From contig NZ_CP049868.1 in the NCBI RefSeq assembly GCF_011303555.1, positions 558,001 to 622,000 of the forward strand: DNA of 64,000 nt. Direction: 5' to 3'. Below the pieces are notes generated by a model. It made no database searches. It worked only from the letters and a program-made list of their open reading frames with translations, and had not been told where the DNA came from. Shown here piece by piece: positions 52,257-59,876 of this stretch (the first letter of the stretch is position 1; each line of letters begins with the position of its first letter). The DNA is from Pedobacter sp. HDW13. GTDB lineage: Bacteria; Bacteroidota; Bacteroidia; Sphingobacteriales; Sphingobacteriaceae. The position numbers were made by a program, and so were the translations under genes.

Positions 52257-53732
52257 TTATTTGGTATAAAATGGATTTTGAACAAGTTGAGGGTCGGCAA
52301 AAATCTCCGTCTCAGGAATAGGGAAATAATGGCTGTTTATATCCCTGAATTTGTTTATCGCCGATTGCTGCACTGCCGGGCTAACCGTTTGTGCAACCAT
52401 ATTTAGCATAATATCTAAACGTTTATAGTTATCGCGTTTAGCCATACGCAGAATATCATACCAGCGTTTGCCTTCAAAAGCAAACTCGCGCGAGCGCTCT
52501 GATAAAATATAATCGCAAATCCCATCCTTATCAGCTGGGTCAGGTGTTTGTGCCGTAATGGCAACAGCCTTGCGTTTTAGCCTGATCTCCTCTACAATTG
52601 CGATCGCATCCGCCCCTAAGCCTGTTTGGGCAAGTGCTTCTGCTTTCATCAACATAATATCGGTAATGCGGTAAGCCTGCCAGTTAACAAATGATGGATT
52701 TTCAGTTCCCCACTTTACGATACTGAAATCGGATGCCCTGTAAAAAGCTTCTTCCCTAACATCATAAAAAACTGTTGGGTCTACATCATCCGGGGTAAAA
52801 ACATCGCTTGATAAATAAGGAGCCGCCAGAAAACGTTTTTTAGGGGCAACCAGCAGGTTATAAAAAATATTGTTGACAGATGTGGTATTATTAAACTCGA
52901 AAACGGTTTCGGTCGAACTTCCATTATAAAAAACATTGAAATACCACAATGCACCTGCATTTTGCATTGCAAACCGCTGAGAATTGATGATTTTATTGCA
53001 CTCGGTAATACAACCTTCATAATTATCCATCCACAGGTAAACATCGGCCAAAAGCGCATTAATGGTAAATTTGGTTACCCGGCCTTTATCTGTTACTGAA
53101 TTTCCGTATGTAGTTACTGCACCGGCCTCTGCTTTTTTAAGGTCGCCAACAATCTGCGTAAGAATTGTAGCTGCTGCAGTTTTGGGTAAATCTTGTAAAT
53201 CGGTATCTTTTGTGGTAGCCGTTAGTTTTAAGGGCACATCCCTGAAACTCTTAACCAGATAGAAATACATCATGCTCCGCAAAGCCAGTACCTCACTTAA
53301 ATAAGCATTCAGCTGCTCAGCGGTTAAAGTGGGGTCGGCATTTCTTACTGCTGGCGCATTATCTAAAACGGTGTTACAGAAATTGATGGTGCGGTAAAAT
53401 GCCGACCATTTTACTAGCGAATTACTTGGGGTAATGTTTACATCAAAAATATCTTTTTCATCGTTTAACGAACCTGGCCCCTGGTCGATCATATCGGCCC
53501 TGATTTCGCCAAACATAAAAATATACTCAGTTAAAGCCCGGTCGTTATTACCCGGAGGCGCCAACAACAGCGAGGCATAACAACCCGCAACTGCCGCCTG
53601 AATATCTTCTTTGGTTTTCCAAAACCCCTGTCTGGTAATTCCATCGCGGGGTTGGGTATCCAACCATTTTTTGCATGAACTGGACATGATCAGCATCATG
53701 ACAACCACTACACTATAAATACTTCTTTTCAT
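52257..53732 (-). CDS. SusD/RagB surface glycan-binding lipoprotein 2
   Basis: A 491-residue lipoprotein starting MKRSIYSVVVVMMLIMSSSCKKWLDTQPRDGITRQGFWKTKEDIQAAVAGCYASLL, with lipobox MSSSC. Central helices EVLALRSMMYFYLVKSFRDVPLKLTAT and the C-terminal ILSERSREFAFEGKRWYDILRMAKRDNYKRLD...INKFRDINSHYFPIPETEIFADPQLVQNPFY are standard for SusD. It partners SusC2, encoded 12 bp upstream, and is followed 4 bp later by a FAS1 lipoprotein gene. Confidence 0.9.
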   Translation of the reverse strand: MKRSIYSVVVVMMLIMSSSCKKWLDTQPRDGITRQGFWKTKEDIQAAVAGCYASLLLAPPGNNDRALTEYIFMFGEIRADMIDQGPGSLNDEKDIFDVNITPSNSLVKWSAFYRTINFCNTVLDNAPAVRNADPTLTAEQLNAYLSEVLALRSMMYFYLVKSFRDVPLKLTATTKDTDLQDLPKTAAATILTQIVGDLKKAEAGAVTTYGNSVTDKGRVTKFTINALLADVYLWMDNYEGCITECNKIINSQRFAMQNAGALWYFNVFYNGSSTETVFEFNNTTSVNNIFYNLLVAPKKRFLAAPYLSSDVFTPDDVDPTVFYDVREEAFYRASDFSIVKWGTENPSFVNWQAYRITDIMLMKAEALAQTGLGADAIAIVEEIRLKRKAVAITAQTPDPADKDGICDYILSERSREFAFEGKRWYDILRMAKRDNYKRLDIMLNMVAQTVSPAVQQSAINKFRDINSHYFPIPETEIFADPQLVQNPFYTK

Positions 53733-53744
53733 TTCTATTGCTGA

Positions 53745-56700
53745 TTAAAAATTTGCAGTTAAACCAAGGGTGATTGTTTTGATTGGCGGCGTGGTTGAAT
53801 TATCAATCACGGTAGAAAATGTTGATAATTTAATCGGAACCTCCGGATCCTGCCCGGTGTATTTGGTAAAGGTTAACACATTCTCCATCATGATGTTGGC
53901 GCTAAGCCCTTTCATACCCAAACGCTTGAGCAGATTTTTATTAAAATCATATTTCAGTGTTATACTCCGTAAGCGCAGGTAAGAACCATCTTCAACATAG
54001 CGATCCGATCCAAGGAAATTATAACCTGTAGCATAAGTTGCGCGCGGCATATCGGTAATATCGCCCTCTGCCCTCCAGCGGCGTAATACGGCAGTACTTT
54101 GGTTGTTAAAACCGTACATACTGGTGGTATTAATTTTGGTTCCGTTAATAATCTGATAACCTGTACGGTAAGTAAAGTTAGCACCAAACCTGATGTTGCC
54201 GTTAATGGTAAGGGCTGTTCCGAAACCGCCTGTTAAATTAGGGTTACCGTTACCGAGGTAAACAATATCTTTGTAATCGATATTTCCGTCATGGTTAATG
54301 TCTTCGTACATGGCATCTCCTGGCTGGAAAACATAATCAATAGTTGGGTAGGCAAAACGCATATAAATTTGCTGCCCGTTTGGCCCTATAATCTGGTTTC
54401 CGTTTTCATCGATTGCTATAGTTGAGTTTTTATCTTTGTATACCCCTTTAAACTTAAATCCATAAAACGAACCAAATGGATTGTTTTCCTGCAGGTAAAC
54501 TTTAAAAGCATTGTTAGTTGTTATTTTCGCATTATTCTCCCTTGGATATAGTGGCGAAACTTCACGGATCATATTTTCGTTATGTGAGATATTGAAATTA
54601 AAATCCAGTCTGATTTTTTTAGACCGTACTGCCGTGTAGAACAAGCTAAACTCCCAGCCCTGGTTATCCATGGTACCCACGTTCATATCTACGCCAGAGT
54701 AACCGTTGTAGGTTGGAATAGCCAAACCATTATAGAATAAATCAGATGTACGTTTACGGTACACATCAATATCCATGTTCAGCTTATTTTTCAATAAAAC
54801 CAAAGTTAAACCCACATTAGATTGTGTAACCTTTTCCCAGCGCAAGTCTGACAGCTCGATATTGGAAGGATAAACCCCTGATGTACCCAAATAGCTGAAA
54901 CCATAATTCTGATAGGTATTAAAGTAAGAATAATCGTTACGGGGTGCGTTACCAACTACACCATAACTTGCTCTGAAACTCAGGTCATCTATATATTTTT
55001 GGGTTCCCTTCATAAAAGGCTCGCCCGAAACCCTCCAGCGTACTGATGTGGAAGGAAATATACCATAACGGTTGTTTGGTCCGAATTTAGAATTGCCATC
55101 ACCTCTTACCCCTACATTTATGATATAGCGATCGAGCAGTTTATACTGTGCATTTAACAGCAAACCAACTGAACGGCTTTGTGCAAAAGAAGAGTAAGCA
55201 GAGCCGGTTTGATTTGTACGGCTATCAATTGAAGGATCGGCCAGATATGACGATGCAGTATTGGTGGCAAACATCCCCTGCCCTGTTCTGCGGCTATCGT
55301 TACTATCAAACCTCGCAAATAACCCCAAATCATTGTTTTTTCCCAAATCGGGCTTATACTCTACCGAAATGTTGGTGGCCATGGTAAAAGCATCGCCGTC
55401 CGAATCGCCTGCATAATTTACAACAGGCTCAGAAAATGGCCTTCCTGTTGCAATTTGCGGCAAAAAGCTCTTCACTTTTGTATTATTGATATCGGCCTGG
55501 AAATTTGCATTCAGGCGCAGTTTATCAGTAATCTGATAAAATAAACCAAATTTCGGGATTACCCTTTCGCCAAACTGCTGGTTGCTACCTGCCATGGCCA
55601 TAGCCAGCGGGTTATAAGTTCCCGATATCTTAGATTTTGAAAAATCGTACAGAAAGCTACCTTGTGCGGTGTTTGCCGGACTAAAATAATTTGAGGTTAA
55701 ATTGCCGTATTCATCATACTCATACACCGCCTGATTGGGCATTTTGGTGTAGGCAACATCCCTTATCCCATTGGTATAAGAATTTTGGTTATCGATATGG
55801 GTGTACGCAATATCAGCACTAAAACGAATCTTATTCGATACAATATAATCTAAATTTACCCGGGCACTTAAACGGCCCAAACTTGTGCCAACGGTGGTAC
55901 CGTTCTGATTAAAGTAATTTAAAGAAGCACGATACTTGGCTTTCTCGCCACCACCCGATACCGAAAGGTTGTGATCTTGTAAATACCCGATCCTGGTAAT
56001 CGATTCTAACCAATCGGTATTGTTGCTGTAGTTGTAGTAATTATACGGATCGTTACGATCGTATTGAAACTGCTTAGCAAAATCAGAAGTTGAAAACTGC
56101 CGGCCTGCATTGTAAAACTCTTCCAGTATCAATGATGAATACTGATTACCATTTAACATTGGAATAGCACTTGGCTGCTTGGAATAAGAGCCTTTAAAGT
56201 TATAAGAAATAACAGGCGGCCCCATTACCCCTCTTTTTGTTGTAATTACCAAAACACCATTTGCTGCCCGCGATCCCCAAACAGCGGTTGCGGCGGCATC
56301 TTTGAGCACACTAATCTCTTTAATATCAGAAGGTGCAATATTTAAAAGCTGACCATAATTGTTTTCATCAGAAGTGGCGAAATTAAAATCAGAAGGGATA
56401 CTGATATCGTATGGCATTCCATCTACCACAATAAGCGGATCTACCGCGCCATTAATAGATGATGTACCGCGGATCCTGATCTGCATCGGCGCACCCGGAT
56501 CGCCACTGCTGGCTGCAATATCCAAACCTGCAAGCCTGCCCTGTAAAGCCTGATCGATAGAAGCGGCCTGCATATCTTCTAACTCTTTTGCATTGATGGT
56601 ACCAACTGCCGAAGTCTGATCGCGTTTATCGATACTCATACCACTACCGTTATCTGTTTTTGCCCTCGAAACAATCTGTACTTCATCCATTTGATTATCG

Positions 56701-57020
56701 GCAGCCTCTAATTGGAAGTTGATTACCGCCTTATCGATTGAAAGTGGAGCAGTTGATTTATATCCAATATAAGAAACCGAAATGCGGTAGCTTTTATCTG
56801 CAACAGGGAGTGAGTAATTTCCGTCAATATCTGTAGACACTCCTTTTACTACCCGCTTATCTTTATCAACAAGCACTACCGATGCCCCAATAATTGGCTG
56901 CTTATCCTTTTTATCGATTACTTTCCCCTTCACATAATTGATTTGCTGGGCATTGGTTATAGCCGGCATCAGCAAACAGCATAATAAAATAAAAATACTG
57001 TAGGTATATATTTTAGTCAT
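53745..57020 (-). CDS. SusC/RagA TonB-dependent glycan transporter 2
   Basis: A 1091-residue outer-membrane protein with signal peptide MTKIYTYSIFILLCCLLMPAITNAQ, a carboxypeptidase-like domain (VKGKVIDKKDKQPIIGASVVLVDKDKRVVKGVSTDIDGNYSL), TonB box region (NQMDEVQIVSRAKTDN), plug (LQGRLAGLDIAASSGDPGAPMQIRIRGTSSI...LIVVDGMPY...IKEISVLKDAAATAVWGSRAANGVLVITTKRG) and a full barrel ending in LTANF. It starts 5 bp after the first FAS1 gene and is intact, unlike its paralogue SusC3 in the same operon. It should import an oligosaccharide delivered by SusD2 and the FAS1 lipoproteins. Confidence 0.9.
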   Translation of the reverse strand: MTKIYTYSIFILLCCLLMPAITNAQQINYVKGKVIDKKDKQPIIGASVVLVDKDKRVVKGVSTDIDGNYSLPVADKSYRISVSYIGYKSTAPLSIDKAVINFQLEAADNQMDEVQIVSRAKTDNGSGMSIDKRDQTSAVGTINAKELEDMQAASIDQALQGRLAGLDIAASSGDPGAPMQIRIRGTSSINGAVDPLIVVDGMPYDISIPSDFNFATSDENNYGQLLNIAPSDIKEISVLKDAAATAVWGSRAANGVLVITTKRGVMGPPVISYNFKGSYSKQPSAIPMLNGNQYSSLILEEFYNAGRQFSTSDFAKQFQYDRNDPYNYYNYSNNTDWLESITRIGYLQDHNLSVSGGGEKAKYRASLNYFNQNGTTVGTSLGRLSARVNLDYIVSNKIRFSADIAYTHIDNQNSYTNGIRDVAYTKMPNQAVYEYDEYGNLTSNYFSPANTAQGSFLYDFSKSKISGTYNPLAMAMAGSNQQFGERVIPKFGLFYQITDKLRLNANFQADINNTKVKSFLPQIATGRPFSEPVVNYAGDSDGDAFTMATNISVEYKPDLGKNNDLGLFARFDSNDSRRTGQGMFATNTASSYLADPSIDSRTNQTGSAYSSFAQSRSVGLLLNAQYKLLDRYIINVGVRGDGNSKFGPNNRYGIFPSTSVRWRVSGEPFMKGTQKYIDDLSFRASYGVVGNAPRNDYSYFNTYQNYGFSYLGTSGVYPSNIELSDLRWEKVTQSNVGLTLVLLKNKLNMDIDVYRKRTSDLFYNGLAIPTYNGYSGVDMNVGTMDNQGWEFSLFYTAVRSKKIRLDFNFNISHNENMIREVSPLYPRENNAKITTNNAFKVYLQENNPFGSFYGFKFKGVYKDKNSTIAIDENGNQIIGPNGQQIYMRFAYPTIDYVFQPGDAMYEDINHDGNIDYKDIVYLGNGNPNLTGGFGTALTINGNIRFGANFTYRTGYQIINGTKINTTSMYGFNNQSTAVLRRWRAEGDITDMPRATYATGYNFLGSDRYVEDGSYLRLRSITLKYDFNKNLLKRLGMKGLSANIMMENVLTFTKYTGQDPEVPIKLSTFSTVIDNSTTPPIKTITLGLTANF

Positions 57021-57025
57021 ATTGG

Positions 57026-59248
57026 TTAGAATTGATATTTAAGATAAGAATTGATCTGGTGGATAACTGTGCGGTTGGATAGCACATTACTCCTATCAGT
57101 AGCACCCAATAACGCATTTACCGTTGTACCCGTTACATCGCGCAACATGAGCGAATTGGTGGTATTGATTATAACATTTATTTTTGCGGCATCACCAGCA
57201 TCGTTTTTAAGTAAGGTTTCGAACTCACCTATTTTTTGTCCATCACTTACAACTGTACTTTTATTGATAATGTGGTATTGGATAAATTTGCTCACTTTGG
57301 TAATATCTACACCATCGGCCGAAGTAAAATTGGGTACGCCTGTAGTTACATTACCTGGCAATAGCCCTGCTTTTACGGCAAGTACAATGGCTGCATTTGT
57401 AGGGATAAAAACCGTGTAGCTTACCCCATCGGTAAGGCCCGAAATTGCTCCTGTGGTTTTGTTGTACAATACACTGTTAAACAGGTATTGATAAAAGTTA
57501 TAGTAAGGTGCAGTAGCAACCAAACCATATTTTTCGATATGTTTGCCCACATTTAAAGCGGTATAGGTAAGTGCCTCTTTACCGTAAACGGCGGCTCCGT
57601 TTACCGGACTGGTGCTAATCGAATCGATAGGAATAGTTTGTTTTGCCACCAAAGTACTGTCCTGGGTTCCGGCAGAATACAGGGTGCCTTTATCATATTT
57701 GATATACTCGCCGTTTGAAGTTTCTAAAATACCCGAGCCACTTGTAAAGTTTGGAATGGCACGGTCGCCAAGCGGAATAATATGTGTTTGAAGAATTCGC
57801 CTTAAAGCCTGTAAATCGCCACGGATGGGCTGGGTTACGTAAAATGGTTCATAAGTAAATCCCATTTTTTTCAAGGTTACATCGGGAATAGGAACAATAA
57901 CGTATTTTAATGAAGGTGTTTTTAGCGGAATGGTAAGCGCGAAATAGTTAAGTGCCTGCTTCATGATATTGTAGTCAGGATCAAGGTTTACGTTTCCGTA
58001 TACAGTAGAAAATACACTGGCATCCTGGCTTTTATTTACACCATATAAAAAACCATTGCTTAAAACCTGCCTGTCTACAACATCTGTGGTGGCTAGTTTG
58101 GTAAAATCGCCCAATACATTTTGTGTGGTTCCAAACTTAGTAGGCCATAAAGTAGTATTGTAAAGGTGCGAATTAATGTAATCCCTGATTAGATCGGGCG
58201 CTACAACATAAAGTTCGTTAAGTGTTTTTACGCCCTTTTTTCTCCAGTATTTTAATAAAACATTTTTAGCATAGGTATCAACCGCACTGTTTGTGGGTGC
58301 CAAAATGCTGTAAGAACTTTGTTGAGCATCGTTAGCATCAACCTTCGAATAATTTTCGTTGTTTGGCGAAAAACCCAATAAAGCACTGTAGCTTTTAACA
58401 TATACATTGGCCGCTTTTCCGTTTAATACTTCGTAACGGTGCGAAATGTCTGCATTCAGGTTATAGGTTACAAATTTGTCCAGTAAATCTTTAAATGTAC
58501 TATACTCAGCTTTCTCATTCACATACTGATCAATATTCTGTGGTGGGGTTAATACCCTATCTACAACGTGAATAACCCCGTTTTCGGCAATAATATTCTG
58601 CTGATTACTAAGTATGTGTGCCGGACCAACATTAGCGCCATTATAGTTTACGTTAGGATAAAAGAAGTTGTAATCACTTGCCGATAAGCCAGAAAACACC
58701 ATAAAGGGCGACAAGAAATAAGTGATGCTTTTATTGTTAAAATCCCCAGAAGCATATGCGCCATTGCGATTGTTGGCAATCACCTTAATTGCATTTCCGT
58801 TATTATCTTTCCCATCATAAACAAAATCGTAGTAAACGGTTCTCCTTCTAAAAGCTGTATTTTTAACAAAACCCTTAACAGAGAAAAAATCGCTTAAGCG
58901 CTCTACTTTTTCACCATCGTAAATCATTGAGTAGCGTACAATTTTCGAAGCGAGATCAACCGAAACCTCTGTTAGGTTATTATCTTTTAAATAGGTAGCA
59001 AAAGCTTCGTCAGTTGGCGCAAAAACGGTCCACGAGCCAGCTGCGCTTAAGGTTTCTTTGTAACCTGCCTTATCTACACAATCTAAAAACTTAGTGAAAT
59101 TACCTTTGGCCTGAAGCTGTTGATAAATCGGATCGCCTAAATTTTCGGGGCGGCCATAAAATTCATCAAATTCCTTTTTTCGGCAACTGCTCAGAAAAAA
59201 GATAACTGTCAAAAAGACGATTAAAAATCTGGGTAAAGTTATACTCAT
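57026..59248 (-). CDS. multi-FAS1 (fasciclin) lipoprotein, 740 aa
   Basis: First gene of the seven-gene operon. Signal peptide MSITLPRFLIVFLTVIFFLSSC with acylated Cys22. At least two and probably four FAS1 modules: NFTKFLDCVDKAGYKETLSAAGSWTVFAPTDEAFATYL (about 50-90), EYSTFKDLLDKFV...YSILAPTNSAVDTYAKNVLL (about 240-330), a weaker one near 420-520, and DGVSYTVFIPTNAAIVLAVKAGL (about 600-700) ending SNRTVIHQINSYLKYQF. FAS1 modules bind proteins or glycans. No enzyme motif is visible. The candidate operator at 59467 lies 218 bp before the start, so this gene leads the transcript. Confidence 0.85.
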   Translation of the reverse strand: MSITLPRFLIVFLTVIFFLSSCRKKEFDEFYGRPENLGDPIYQQLQAKGNFTKFLDCVDKAGYKETLSAAGSWTVFAPTDEAFATYLKDNNLTEVSVDLASKIVRYSMIYDGEKVERLSDFFSVKGFVKNTAFRRRTVYYDFVYDGKDNNGNAIKVIANNRNGAYASGDFNNKSITYFLSPFMVFSGLSASDYNFFYPNVNYNGANVGPAHILSNQQNIIAENGVIHVVDRVLTPPQNIDQYVNEKAEYSTFKDLLDKFVTYNLNADISHRYEVLNGKAANVYVKSYSALLGFSPNNENYSKVDANDAQQSSYSILAPTNSAVDTYAKNVLLKYWRKKGVKTLNELYVVAPDLIRDYINSHLYNTTLWPTKFGTTQNVLGDFTKLATTDVVDRQVLSNGFLYGVNKSQDASVFSTVYGNVNLDPDYNIMKQALNYFALTIPLKTPSLKYVIVPIPDVTLKKMGFTYEPFYVTQPIRGDLQALRRILQTHIIPLGDRAIPNFTSGSGILETSNGEYIKYDKGTLYSAGTQDSTLVAKQTIPIDSISTSPVNGAAVYGKEALTYTALNVGKHIEKYGLVATAPYYNFYQYLFNSVLYNKTTGAISGLTDGVSYTVFIPTNAAIVLAVKAGLLPGNVTTGVPNFTSADGVDITKVSKFIQYHIINKSTVVSDGQKIGEFETLLKNDAGDAAKINVIINTTNSLMLRDVTGTTVNALLGATDRSNVLSNRTVIHQINSYLKYQF

Positions 59249-59466
59249 AGCAATTTTATTGGATAACGGCCATTAAAAATACTGGGCAATAAAAAGCTAG
59301 GTATCTAAATCAATTAGAAGTTGGTGTGGGAAAAATTGATCGGAAAGGATGCGTAGAGTTTTATTACATAGAATGGTATTAACGTTCGTTAATTAATTTT
59401 TGGTTAAAAGGTTATCTGGTTAGAAAAATTATTTCTTAAATATAAAAATGTGCAATAAAAATCCCA

Positions 59467-59482
59467 TCCTGTACTATCCTGC
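59467..59482 (-). promoter_or_regulatory. candidate operator copy 4, upstream of the fasciclin/SusCD operon
   Basis: On the minus strand: GCAGGA-TAGT-ACAGGA, oriented as the operon, 218 bp before its first start codon. An AT-rich stretch that could hold the promoter follows at once. Confidence 0.65.
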
Positions 59483-59697
59483 CTTTTTATTGTAAAATAT
59501 TAGCATGAATGTAAAATACTCCATTATAGCCAACTAAATCGATTAATGAATCCAAAAATTAATTTGTTAAATATTTTTCGACTGATTATTCATACATGTT
59601 TTTAACAAAAAATGTAAATAAGGAAGGACGCGCTCCAGACGGAGACATGTTTAATTAGATTTAGCTGAGCACTGGGTGGTTCTCCTATTTAATCCTC

Positions 59698-59779
59698 GTC
59701 ATCTCGACTGGAGCGAAGCGAAACGGAGAGATCTTAATTAGATTTCTCGACTCCGTTGCACTCCGCTCGAAATGACGAT
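59698..59779. repeat. REP-like inverted pair
   Basis: GTCATCTCGACTGGAGCGAA... (59698-59734) and its inverted counterpart ending CGAAATGACGAT (59741-59779) form an imperfect long hairpin. The same family appears as a single unit at 40521-40555. Confidence 0.7.
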
Positions 59780-59800
59780 CTTGAAGAAAGGTTCGCAATT

Positions 59801-59843
59801 GTAAAGGTTTAGCGATTCTGTTACCGAATTACTAAACCTTTAC
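59801..59843. terminator. 12-bp perfect hairpin downstream of GH106
   Basis: Arms 59801-59812 and 59832-59843, loop 19 nt, 33 bp after the GH106 stop. No clear T-run, so termination is only possible, but position fits. Confidence 0.45.
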
Positions 59844-59876
59844 AGCAATGACGATGAAAGTTTAAGTTCAGGTTTC

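Larger units (their letters stand above)
59249..59876. other. 628-bp gap holding operator, REP pair and hairpin
   Basis: From right to left on the operon strand: a hairpin (59801-59843), a REP-like pair (59698-59779), the candidate operator (59467-59482) and an AT-rich leader before the fasciclin gene. The rest is AT-rich and shows no coding potential. Confidence 0.7.
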
